Source of the DNA: Iris pallida
Taxonomy: Eukaryota; Streptophyta; Magnoliopsida; Asparagales; Iridaceae
Length of the DNA: 64,000 bases
Assembly (NCBI GenBank): GCA_029216955.1
Contig: JANAVB010044018.1
Span: 2,382,359-2,446,358, forward strand
Reading direction: 5' to 3'
The translations under genes and the position numbers were made by a program. The first letter of the stretch is position 1. Every line of letters starts with the position of its first letter. This document shows positions 10,293 to 21,544 of the stretch, one piece after another. Below the pieces are notes generated by a model, which did not search any database, was not told where the DNA came from, and was given only the letters and a program-made list of their open reading frames with translations.

Positions 10293-11664
10293 TGTAGAAG
10301 CATGGAAAAGAACAAGAAAAGCCCATACGGCTCAAAAATAGAAGAAGTCCAGGCGGCTCAAAACAGAAGGAGCCTCATGCGGCTCAGGAATCTATCAAAG
10401 GCGCCTCATGCGGCTCAGAAACTCTCCAATAGCCTCATACGGCTCAGGAAATAATTACGTGGCCCTATGCAGCTTGCTTTTATAGCTGGCCATAAAGTGA
10501 CAGCTCCCATTAAATGCCCTGACATAAAGTGATAACTCTGACATTAAAGCTAAAATGATGAACTCTGACATGACGGCGTGTTCCTCGGGAAACAAAGAAA
10601 ATCTCTTATACAGTTGGCACGATCCACCAACACCAAAGCACCCTATGCGGCTGCTACCCCCCCCCCCCCCATGCGGCTGATACTCTTATGCGTCTCGGAT
10701 CGTGGAGACCATCGTCATGCGGCTCAAATCCTAAGAAGCCACCCCATACGACCGATGTTCTCATGCGGCTCAGATCGTGGGGATCATCTCCATGCAGCTC
10801 AAATACTGAGAGACCATGCCCATGCAGCTTTGACAAGTGGCTAGTCTTATGTGGCTCAATTGGAAACCATCTCCATGTGGCTCAGATTTCGGAGGCTACA
10901 CCTATGCGGCTGCCACCCTCATGCGGTTCAAAACCTAAGAAGCTACCTCATGCGGCTGTGGCTCACAGTTATGACACGTAGCAGAAGATCATTTTCCCCT
11001 TAATGATGGTTAGACACGTAGCATAAAATCAATCAAGATTTATCAACAAATCCCAACAACCAGATTTTGTGCAATCATCATAATTACCCGAATAAAAGCA
11101 AATTTATTGCAATCACGCGGATTAAACATGTGGCAGGAGATCCGAGCTTCCAAAGATTCATGACAATCAACATTAATTGTCCATATGGATTTGACACAAT
11201 AAGCATTAATTGTTCAGATTTGTTCCAACAAAATAGGATCAAGAAAAATGACAATTAAATCCCCAAGCCGCCGACTTTTTTAGGGCAATCATTGCAAACC
11301 CTAATGATGACACCCCACTCCTATAAATAGCAAGGTGTCATTCCCTTGCAAAAGAGAGAGGACCCCCGGCTGGATACATAGAGAGAAAAAGGCACGTGCA
11401 GGAGAGTCTTCCCACACGCTCCGAGAGCATTTCTTCATCAGAGTCGAGGCTACATCCGATCGTCCAAGGAGTAAGGCAGAGCTGCCATCGCTTTTCCAAA
11501 CCTCTATCGTCACCTCCCAGAATCTAAACTAAATAATTGTACTTAGATTATTGTACCTAGGTTTTCATTCCTAGGCTTTCTTTGTATGAGCGAGTTTATA
11601 TTGTGAAGTAAAAGTCCAGTCCTCCCATAAAACTGTTCTGTTCTTTTATAATCAATGGCAAATA
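10293..11664 (+). repeat. G array LTR 2 (full length, shared middle LTR)
   Basis: 1372 bases, from TGTAGAAGCATGG to ATGGCAAATA (terminal CA mutated to TA). The U3 half (10293-10980) is studded with ATGCGGCT-type words, about twenty by eye, including one beside a (C)n run at about 10655-10670. The promoter TATAAATA is at 11322-11329. The LTR is followed 3 bases later by a primer site at 11668-11686, and preceded by a polypurine tract, so it served as both a 3' and a 5' LTR. Confidence 0.92.
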
Positions 11665-13060
11665 CGATGGCGACTCTGCTGGGGACAAACTTCTCCACGG
11701 CTGAGAAGTTGGTGACCCAATCGGATGCAGCCAAACTTGGCTCCACACAACAGAAGATGGTCGTCCGCTTCGACTAATAGGCGTTTGAAGAAATGCTCTC
11801 CGATACGAGCGCTGGCCCGATCCAGAAGCAAGCCCGCACGAAGAAGGCTCGCAGGGAGTAGAGGCCCAAGTCATTTGCTCTTCCCCAAGCTCTGGACGAA
11901 GTACTCTCTGCTGCCCAAGACGGTAAGGGCTACTCTCATACGGCTCCACTTCAGGCCATAGAGTGCTCTGCTGTCCCCAAGTCCGGCAAAGGAAAATACT
12001 ACGATGCTGGACTTGCAGGGGCAAAGAGGGACTCTATGTGGTCCAGAAAGAAGCCGAACAAAGGCCCCGATGGCATGTATGATGCTCATGCACCCAAGAC
12101 TACCAGCCGCATGCAGAATGCCCATGCGGCCAAGACTTTCAGCCGCATGGAGGAGACTCATGCGGACGAGACCTCCAGCCGCATGAAGAAGGCCTATGCG
12201 ACGACGACTGCCCTCCGCATGAAGACTGCTGATTCCAGCCGCATGAAGAAGGCCTATGCGGCCACGACTGCCCACCGCATGAAGACTGCTGATTCCAGCC
12301 GCATATTATCTACTCCACGTGGCTCGGGCTCCGTCTTCGACTGCCTCTCCTATGGCCCTGATCTCTCATGCTCCTAAGAAAATGTGTCTGACTCTCTGCA
12401 GCACCACTTAGACTCTTCCTACTATGTGCCCTCAGGCGCTAGAGTGAAGAAGTCTAGGGCAGCGTGAGCTCGGCAAGCTCAGTCGGCTGTCCCAACATCT
12501 GACCATCCGAGCTCTCCGCTTACTGTTATACGGGCCTCTGATGGGAAGTTATACAGAACGACTCGAGTCCAGCCCCCGGCGGCAAACGGACAGAGTGGTT
12601 CCCAAAAGACTCCCCGTAACCAAGAAGCAAACGTGGTTGCTTGAGACCCATCTGACTTGCGAGACGTGATCCTTCACAAATAAAAGAAAAGATAAGGGGA
12701 CTCGGTGTGCAAGAAGTCCTCCCACGGACATCACTGCACCCAAGTCATTGTCAACTGCTGCTGCAACAATACGGCAGTGCGAGAAGACCGACAGTCCGTC
12801 TTCCAAAGACTGCAACAACCAAGTTCAGAGGATGAGGCGCTTTCCGTCGTCTCCTACAACTCTGCTCAGAGAATCCCCGCCAGCGGGAGACAGAAGAAGG
12901 CAAATATCTCCAGCCCGAAGATTTCAACCACTGTGACCAAGAAACTATCATCTAAGCGGTTGCCTACCACTGGAGTTTTCTAAGGTACCCGTTCGAAGAC
13001 GAAATCTAATACATTGGGAGATTCATCATCCACATCACTGGGCGTCGCTGGAACCGGGGG
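11665..13060 (+). pseudogene. G internal 2: primer site, leader and gag-like remnant
   Basis: Parallel copy of 4257-5640. Primer site at 11668-11686. More stops than internal 1 (for example CGACTAATAG near 11770). Its hairpin repeat at 12085-12306 is cleaner than in internal 1, with units such as CATGCGGCC...CCAGCCGCATG. No zinc knuckle is visible. Confidence 0.6.
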
Positions 13061-14740
13061 TAGCATTCCTCCGAACATCTACAACAATCTGGTATTCCAA
13101 GGAGATGATGGGGCCGGAACACCGATATACCACCGTGGAGAAGGAATGCCTCGCCCTGGTGTTCGCCATTCAGAAAATACGACACTATGTCACGAGATAA
13201 ACCATATATGTGATCTCACGAGTCAACCCCCTCAGGGTCCTCATGACCAAGCCAGGGGCACTCAGCTCTCGCCTCGCTACATGGGCGATATTATTATCTC
13301 CCTACCACATGATCTTCGTCCCACAAAAGGCTACTAAAGGTCAAGCTCTGGCAGACTTTTTAGCAGCCCATCCAGGATCGGAGTCAACCAGGATATACGA
13401 AGAGATTCCAGATGAGGTTGCCGACTCACATGTGGCCTCTCATGATACCATATGGCGAATGTTCTTCGACGGTGCTTCCAGAACTGGGCCCAAGGACAAC
13501 ATCATCGTTGGAGTCAGTGTGGTGCTGATTTCTCCCTCTGGGTTGGTGATCAATCGGGCTTATTCCCTCCCGGTGCCTTGTTCAAATAATGTGGCTGAGT
13601 ACAATGCTTTGGTCATTGGCCTCCGACTTGCAAAGGAACTGGGGATAGAATACCTTAAAGCATACGGCGACTCGTAGTTAATCGTCAATCAGATCCGAGG
13701 TTCATATGAAGTCCGCCATGAAGACATGATCCCCTATCACCAAACGGTGATCATCATCATTTCGTCGTTCGAAGGGTTCTTCATAGAACACATTCCCAGA
13801 CTCCAAAATATCGAAGCCGATGCCTTAGCTGGCCTTGCCGCTTCCCTAGGCCACGAACTGGTCTGTCTCAAGAATAACATTTAGTTTGTGGCTAGTCATT
13901 CTGCTCAGACGGTTGACGAAACACCAGACTGAAGATAGCCATTCATGGACTTGTAGTCTATGGCATCATGCCCGAAAACCCAAAGGAGGCCACCTCTATC
14001 AGAAGGCGTTCCCTCAGATTCTTCTACGATACAGAGATGAAAATACTGTATCGACGATCCTACGATGGATTACTGCTTCGGTGTCTATCAAATACAGAAG
14101 CCAAAGAAGCCGTACGCGAAGCTCATGACGGTGTCTGCGGGGCCCATCAGCCTAGTCTAAAATTACAAGACCGTCTTCGCCGAATGTCCTATTACTGGCC
14201 TACGATGGTAGCAGATGCGAAAGAATATGCAAGAAAGTTCAAAGCCTGTCAAGTCCACACAGATTTCATCCATCAGCCGTTCGAGTTTCTACATCCGATA
14301 GTGGCGTCCTGGCCATTCGAAGCATGGGGAATGGACATCATCGGTCCAATCACTCCACCTTCGTCCCGAGGACATCGCTTCATACTCGCAATCATAGATT
14401 ACTTCTCCAAATGGGCGGAAGATGTTCCGCTTGCAGAAGTAAAGACTTCAAACGTGATCAGCTTTCTCAAGCATCACGTCATCTATCGCTTTGGACTGCC
14501 CTGAAGGATCATCCACGATAATGGTCCGCAGTTCGCAAGCCACGCCACCTATCGGTTCTGCGAAAAACACCGAATCCATAATGTTTCTTCAACGCCATAC
14601 AATCCAGCAGCAAACGGGTTGGCAGAAGCATTCAACAAAACCATCATCAAGTTGCTTAAGAAGTTCGTGTCTTCCAACAAATGCGACTGGAATGAGAAGC
14701 TTGGTGAATGCTTATGGGCATACCGTACTACAGTCCGTCT
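13061..14740 (+). pseudogene. pol: G internal 2 pol remnant: RNase H domains and 5' half of integrase
   Basis: Same junction into RNase H as internal 1, again without RT, so the RT deletion predates the duplication. The second RNase H is readable at 13210-13677 (MFFDGASR, AEYNALVIGL, YGDS), with a TAG (13675-13677) where internal 1 keeps CAG. About 40 bases present in internal 1 are missing near 13848. The integrase zinc and core region (13968-14504) keeps EAHDG but has KFKACQ where internal 1 keeps the Cys (KCKACQ). Both copies share the stop after FGLP (here 14502). Integrase stops abruptly near 14735 at a patchwork junction. Confidence 0.88.
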
Positions 14741-14864
14741 CTTCCAACCAGGGAGCAAACGTGGTTGCTCAAGAAGTTCGTGTCTTCCAACAAGTTGCTC
14801 ATATAGCCATGCTTCTTATTCAAAGTGTTTCAATTTTTCAAATTGAAAACTTTGAAGGGGGTCT
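14741..14864 (+). other. Deletion junction with patchwork filler, then polypurine tract
   Basis: From integrase the sequence jumps to the region just before the 3' LTR, losing about 3 kb that internal 1 keeps (including the antisense gene). The filler repeats words from elsewhere: CAGTCCGTC, ACCAGGGAGCAAACGTGGTT (as at 5212-5231), and AAGAAGTTCGTGTCTTCCAA (as at 14659). GCTCATATAGCCATGC then resumes the pre-LTR sequence. The polypurine tract is 14854-14864. Confidence 0.75.
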
Positions 14865-16231
14865 TGTAGAAGCATGGAAAAGAACAAAAAAAGCCCATAC
14901 GGCTCAAAACAGAAGGAGCCTCATGAGACTCAGGAATCTATCAGAGCCTCATACGGCTCAGAAACTCTCCAATAGCCTCATGCGGCTCAGGAAAAAATTA
15001 CGTGGCCCTACGCAGCTTGCTTTTATAACTGGCCATAAAGTGACTGCTCCTATTAAATGCCCTGACATAAAGTGATAACTCTGACATTAAAGCTGAAATA
15101 ATAAACTCTGACATGACGGCGTGTTCCTCGAAAAACAAAGAAAATCTCTTATACAGTTGGCACGATCCACCAACTCCAAAGCTCCCTATGCGGCTGCCAC
15201 CCCCCATGCGGCTGATACTCTCATGCGGCTCGGATCATGGAGACCATCGTCATGCGGCTCAAATCCTGAGAAGCCATCCCATGCGATCGTTGTTCTCATG
15301 CGGCTCGGATCATGGGGATCATCTCCATGCGGCTCAAATACTGAGAGACCATGCCCATGCAGTATTGACACGTGGCTAGTCTTATGCAGCTCAATTGGAA
15401 ACCATCCCCATATGGCTCAGATTTTGGAGGCTACATCTATGCTGCTGCCACCTTAATGCGGTTCAAAACCTAAGAAGCTACCCTCATACGGTTGTGGCTC
15501 GCGGTTATAACACGTGGCAGAAGATCAGTTTCCCCATAATGATGGTTAGACACGTGGCATTAAATCAATCAAGATTTATCAACAAATCCTAACAACCAGA
15601 TTTAGTACAATCCTTATAATTACCCGAATCAAAGCAAATTTATTACAATCACGCAGATTAAATACGTGGCAGGAGATCCAAGCTTCCAAAGATTTATGAC
15701 AATCAACATTAATTGCCCATATGGATTTGACACAATCAGCATTAATTGTCCAGATTTATTGCAATCAAGATTAGTGGTCCAGATTAATTGCCAATAAAAT
15801 AGGATCAAGGAAAATGGCAATTGAATCCCCAAGCCGCCGACTTTTTTAGGGAAATCATTGCAAACCCTAAAGATGACACCTCACTCCTATAAATAGCAAG
15901 GTGCCATTCCCTTGCGGAAGAGAGAGGACCCCCGGCTGGATACACAAAGAGAAAAAGGTACGCGCATGAGAGTCTTCCCACACGCTCCGAGGGCATTTCT
16001 TCATCAGAGCCGAGGCTACGTCCGATCGTCCAAGGAGTAAGGCAGAGCTGCCATCGTTTTCCCGAGCCTCTATCGTCACCCTCCCAGAATCAAAACTAAA
16101 CAATTGTACTTAGATTGTTGTAACTAGGTTTTCATTCCTAGGTTTTCTTTGTATGAGCGAGTTTGTATTGTGAAGTAAAAGTCCAGTCCTCCCATAAAAC
16201 TGTTCTATTTTTTTATAATCAATGGCAAACA
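14865..16231 (+). repeat. G array LTR 3 (3' LTR)
   Basis: 1367 bases from TGTAGAAGC to ATGGCAAACA. The TATA box is at 15888-15895. It carries the same ATGCGGCT-rich U3 as LTR 2. It is followed by AACGG (16232-16236) and unrelated sequence with no primer site, which marks the outer end of the array. Confidence 0.92.
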
Positions 16232-16236
16232 AACGG

Positions 16237-17836
16237 AAACGGTTGAATTAAGATCTATTCCCCATTATGGAATGGCTTCTTCAGAACCAAGTCCCATATT
16301 CAGCGGGTTGCGCCTCAAGGATTGGCTCTGCGGCTGAGTCGGAAGAGACCTCCTATTGCTCTGGTTTTCATGCCGTATTTGATTTGGCTTTGGTTTTGGT
16401 TTTCGTAAATACGTTTTCGTGAATATTTCCGATGGGTTTTCATGACTTACGTTTTCTTGCTTCGCATTCATATCAAAATTCCTTGAATTACACAGTGTTC
16501 TAATCAGTTGCTTATACGAATGCATGTAATCGCGTAGGCGTCATTAGAGCCGCCAACCAATCCCTCGCCTGAAGCAAGTCTAAGGCGAGTGGCTGACCTC
16601 CTTCGCCTCGACCCTCTATTTCAAAATTAATATGAAGTTAAATGAATGCTTATCATCATATTGTGTAATCAAAGAAATCATGGCACGATTCTTCATGAAA
16701 CACTTGCCATCAAACTGTCGATATTGAAAATAAAAAATGTGCTTTCTTATGTAATTCCACTTGGCCTATACAAAACAATGAATGAATCGATTAACGTTTA
16801 CTGCAACGATATGGCTAAGTGAGTAAATCGACTAAGTTCAAAAGAAAAGCTAAATTTTGCAACTAAAAGAGAAAGAATAAGGTTCTAGAAAAGAGATAGT
16901 CCAAGACTCTGCAAAACGGCCATTGGACTACTTGTCGACAATGTGTAGTTCCCTCGAACGGTTGTCTAGGCCAAGGAACCAATTCAGCCAAGTAGGAACG
17001 AGTATAGCAAGCCCCATACTTATATCGGCGTGGGTTATTCGGGAACTTTCGCACAGGGCTCGCTACCCACCTTGAAAGGGTCGCCGTCTAACCCAGCTAT
17101 AGTTCGTGATAGCTTGACATTGCCAGTGACCTTCACACCTTTTCTCTGTTTAACTAATGCATGTGACACGGGGTGAATATGATAGCTGCTTAATGTATAC
17201 AATTTCATATGCTTGCCTCAAAATATGTTAGTATGCAAATCGATCAGGATGGTTAGAAAGATCGCAGAAATAACTAGCTAACATGTTTATAAAACTGCTT
17301 GAATCAAATGCAGAGCTTGGATTTTAATTAGCCATTTGCTAGTACATGTGATCGTACTGATCTTCGCTCTTTATAGGTCCCGTGAATCAGGAAGGACGTG
17401 CCAACTAGCTCGGCAAAGTTCGTGATTTTGAAGCTTCGGCCACACGTCGAAGTCTTTCCCCGCAACTCCACTTTTGAAGACTCTCAACTGTCCAAGAAAG
17501 ATGGCTCAGCATCCCTCCATTCCAGGTCACTAGAATACTCTATTGTAAATTGTGGGATGTGTACAATGTATGGAACGACTATCTCATCGGCACTCTTTTA
17601 TAATTGAGTCATGTTGTAGCCCGTACGGCATGAGTCCTGTGCTGGAGTCTGTAAATGATGACTATTATCAATAAAGTTCAAAGTTCTCTTTAATTAATGT
17701 GTGATTCAATTTGTCTGCTTGTCCTCTTAGATCTCGTGTTTTGGATTACCTTATGACTATGCTTTGTGCGATCGTAAATTAGGTTCGTACGACATCACGC
17801 CCGGGGGACGACTATCGATTTGACGAAATCGAGGCA
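16237..17836 (+). repeat. Remnant of another LTR element (plus strand)
   Basis: Non-coding. It is treated as an LTR because it ends in GAGGCA and is followed after 8 bases by a canonical primer site at 17845. A polyadenylation-like CAATAAAG lies at about 17669. The left end is unclear and was probably split by the G array. No protein is recognisable; the minus ORF at 16525-16265 has no family signature. The family is unknown. Confidence 0.5.
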
Positions 17837-17844
17837 TAAAATTA

Positions 17845-17856
17845 TGGTATCAGAGC
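17845..17856 (+). promoter_or_regulatory. Primer binding site (initiator-Met tRNA)
   Basis: TGGTATCAGAGC, the standard plant LTR-retrotransposon primer site. About 255 bases of leader-like DNA follow before the copia-2 LTR cuts in at 18112. Confidence 0.75.
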
Positions 17857-18111
17857 ATAACATTACGTCCTTGGCTCCAGTGTCGAGTTCTAGTCTCAAA
17901 CTGTTGACCTCGTAAATTGGGGAGTTCCTTATCCTTCTTCTTTCTTATAAGTTTATAACCAAACTCCTCTCTTTTGCCACCTTAAGGAAAAAGCAAATTT
18001 TTTGTAGAAGTTTCTAATTATAAGGTTTTTTCTTCTCTTCCACTTCATAATTTGTGTTAATTATGTAGGAATTATTTGTGCTCTAAGTATTTTTTTGATT
18101 GAAGCATAAGT
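17857..18111 (+). other. Leader remnant, no gene seen
   Basis: T-rich DNA after the primer site with no open frame of note. It ends at the copia-2 LTR. The 5 bases TAAGT (18107-18111) would be one copy of the copia-2 target duplication. Confidence 0.4.
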
Positions 18112-19139
18112 TGTAGGAACGAATTATAAATCGCAATACTCTAGAGGGAGAGTGAATAGAGTTGGCAGCAGAAATTTAGCTAATTAAAAATGTTAGCAAC
18201 AAGGTCACATATAATATATTACAAGTATGTAAATGAAAAGTAGAGATCAGAAAGTAAACACAAACATTAAGATCTATGTTGGTTTTCCTCTTGTGAGGAC
18301 TATTCCAATCGGAAGAACTCTAGCTTCTAGTTGAATCCACTATGGAAAAATATCGCAAGTTTTCATCTGAAGTCCTTGCAACTTCTACAATGTGAGCTTT
18401 GATTCGAAGTACTCGACCAACTTCAATTGTTAATTATCTTTCTTAAATCAAGCCTCTGATTACAATCACTATAAAACTTCTAGACTGTACCAAACTGGCA
18501 AATCGACTAGAGGATTATAACTGGCTTGGGATTTGAAAATGAAGGCTTAGAATACTTTAGAATACCGTAGTAGGCTTAAAGAGAAGAGAAAAAAAAGGTG
18601 TGTTGAAACGAGGAAAATTCTTCTCTATTTATAGGTTTTCCAAAGGGGAATTCGGGCAGAATTCGGACAGAATTTTTTGAGAGAATTTTGGCAAATAGCC
18701 GATGCATCCGTAACTGCGGGATGACCAAGTTCAAAAATCAAATGGCACCAAACAAATTCGGTTAAAATTCTGACCGAACTTGGGCCGAATTCCCCTGGGG
18801 TCCAAAGTATGATTTTTGGAAATTTTTGCAAATTAGATTTTGGGTTTTGGCTTTTTGAAAAGTTTATGCAGTTGGAAGCTATTTGTAAAATAGGCTATTT
18901 TCAAAATAAAGGATATTTTGAAAACATTTTGGGTTAGCCTATTTGCCAGTACGACTAGGTGTACATTGTATTCCTAGACTCAATAAATATAAAAATGAAA
19001 TACAGACTCAAGTGGCAAAACAGCTTCAGTCTTAAACGGAACGGTAGCAGTTCTCAACAATCGTTCAAGTATACTGTATATCGAGACAAGGTTAGATCAA
19101 TTATAAAAATCAGGTTCAACCATTACTAATAGGCCAACA
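18112..19139 (-). repeat. copia-2 3' LTR
   Basis: 1028 bases. On the plus strand it runs TGTAGGAACG...GGCCAACA, so on the minus strand it starts TGTTGGCC directly after the polypurine tract AATGGGAGAGAT (19151-19140). TATA box CTATAAATAG at 18634-18625 (minus). Confidence 0.88.
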
Positions 19140-19151
19140 ATCTCTCCCATT

Positions 19152-21544
19152 TTGATAATTGATAAACCTTGACCGATATAACATTTCGATCTTTTGATTT
19201 GATAAGAATCAAAATTTGTAAAGCTTGTATGGTACTGTATCCTCAAAAATAATTCTTATATCCTGCAAAAGATGTTAGATCCTATTTTTCTCCCGTTGTC
19301 ACATAGCAAAATAATTACAAAGAGAGAAGATCCTCCGCAATTCATGCATAAGAAATAAACGTTGAAGAAATACAAAAAAGACAGAATAACATGTATTTTA
19401 CAGACAGTTTTAATGTAAGAAGAATAAACTGAAAGAAATAGTGCTACTAAAAAATGCATTCACAAGATAAAAGAGAAAAGTATAATACACACTGAAATGC
19501 ATACTAAATAAAAGAATAAAAATAACTAGATGTTCCAAATACATCAACTCAACAATAAAAGTCTCAGTACAAAGATAAGGGAAGCACTATCTTGGAATGT
19601 CGAAACATTTCAGCATACATAGACAAAATAAAGTCTAACTAGATAATATCTAGACAAAATATATTACGTCTAATAAAAAATCCTCAAAATCATCGTCATC
19701 AGCCCCAGTAGTGCCACCATGTCCAGATGGACCGGCTCCAGAAGTTCCAGCTCCAAAAGGGTGTGAAGTTGCACAAGAACCTCCGTACTAGTCATAAGCG
19801 CTATCGGGCTCAAAGAAGTGACGAACTGTCTCATCCTCATAGCGGTAGCCCAATACAGCTATATCTCGGGGAAAAGAACTGGCAGAAGGACCAGTCTAAG
19901 CAAATCGCAGATCCACAAAGGAGTTTGCAAGAGCCTGAAATCGATTGGCATCTCAAAACTCGTGTTCCCTCGATGTGTCACTAATAAATGCTCACAAATC
20001 AGAAAGATGCTGGTGAATACCATCATAAGACATGGGGTACTCCTGTGGTGGTGGAGCAGGAGCAGTAGAAGAAGCTGGAGGAACAGTTGTACTACGATGA
20101 GAGAGCTAGAGATACATAGGCTTAGAGTCACGAACACAAGTGGATAGATCAATCTCAAGATGTTGAAAGATGACTGGGAGGATCATCGCGTAGGAAAGGT
20201 TTTTGTTTCTTTTGCGACAACTACCCATCATCTAAATGATAGTCTTGGGGACAAAAAAGGATTACCCTTATGAATATGATAAAGGGCAGACATCTCAAGG
20301 GTAGTCACATCGTCCTTTGAAGTAGATTTAGGCAAAAGAGTGGAGTAGACGGTGCGATACAATTCATAGAAAAATAAGTTCAAATTAGCAACTTTGAACT
20401 TACCAGAACGAATACGATCAAGAGAACAAAGTTCATTCTTGAAGCTGTTTAAGGTCGTACCTACAGGGAATTCAAATTTCGTAATATCGTTTAACGGAGC
20501 ACCTTCATTCGGAATATCAAGGATTTTTGCTAAGTTGACATCATTGAACTGAATATCGGATCCGACGATACAACTTTTAACAGTAAAAGTGTCAAGAATG
20601 AAATTATAGAAAAAAATGAATAGCATTAGTTGCAATCGGATATGAATGAGTAATAATGTTATGCAATCCTAATGCTTAAAAGTATGTCTGATGGGACGGA
20701 AAGATAGTCCATTTAATCGGAGCATCGGGGCATATGTTGTGAATCGAGAAATCTGCATACCATAATAGCGATTGATCATGGGTTTGGAAGAAAACCCATT
20801 AAACGCCCCCGTCGTCCGTTTGGACGGGTGAAAAGAGGGATTCATGGATTGGATCCGAAGACGAGACCACTTCACTAGCTGTCGTCTTCTTCCTCTTGAA
20901 GGGGTTAAAGTTTTTAGGCATTATTTCTATGAACAATATAGAAATTTATGAAATTGAAAGAAGGACAAGGAGGAGGTTATACATTCTGAGATTCGAGTAT
21001 GTTGAAGAGAATGAGAAACTCCGTATGAATCCAAAGTTTGGATTAAAATCTCCAAAGGATTATAGAGCAATGGGTTAGAGAAAACTAGGGTTCTGGAGCT
21101 CGGGTCACGACTGCTGTTGTGTTCTTGAGGGTTTACAGGAGATGAATAGGAAGGGGGCCACTAGGTTCCGACTTAAAATACCTGGCACCAACAGAACTCG
21201 GGCCGAATTCGGTCAGAGTTTGCCTGGGGTTCTGTTGAGGTATTTTTGACCAGAAATAAATGCAGTGCCATTTTATATTCATCAATCCTTTTCGATTATG
21301 TAATTCCAAGTTTAGTTATTTTAAATTTCAATTAATATAATTAATATTATTTTACGAATTAAATTTTGCTACACAGTTACTGTCTCAGATTAGATGTAGG
21401 GGTACTATCACAGCTAACGAAGGTTCACTGGGGAACACTTAAATACCATTTTGCTTTCGCCATAGCCTTGGTGACAGACAGATCCTTTGTTGGCTTATAT
21501 CGAAAATAGTTTTTGCATATTAAAAAATAATCAATAAAACAAAA
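19152..21544 (-). pseudogene. copia-2 third ORF region downstream of pol
   Basis: Between pol and the 3' LTR lies a decayed extra reading frame. It starts at ATG about 20921 with a basic N-terminus (MPKNFNPFKRKK), then shifts frame into 20875-20669 (FSSKPMINRYYGM) and 20635-20228. The last open part has a hydrophobic and aromatic beginning (FFYNFILDTF) and the phrase FNDVNLAKILDIPNEGAPL. That phrase reminds me of plant 'putative transposon protein' domains, but I am not sure. It is preceded by about 300 bases of leader-like DNA. Some SIRE-type copia elements carry an extra ORF at this place, often called env-like; no transmembrane or signal segment convinces me here. The 19152-19700 part is non-coding. 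Confidence 0.5.

Larger units (their letters stand above)
3850..16231 (+). mobile_element. G array: Tat-like Ty3/gypsy element, LTR-int-LTR-int-LTR
   Basis: Three direct LTR copies (3850-4256 partial, 10293-11664, 14865-16231) enclose two internal regions (4257-10292 and 11665-14864) in the same orientation. The Tat call rests on a gypsy RNase H followed by a second RNase H of the archaeal type, on the integrase order, and on a primer site of the Ogre/Tat type. Both internals lack the RT core. Sharing of the middle LTR suggests unequal recombination between elements or LTRs. The first LTR has lost about its first 965 bases next to copia-1. The 5 bases after the last LTR (16232-16236, AACGG) would be the target duplication; its partner is lost. 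Confidence 0.85.

Noticed and set aside
16265..16525. 86-codon minus-strand frame with Lys/Pro-rich wording
   Set aside because: Low complexity, no known domain, and lies in an LTR-like remnant.
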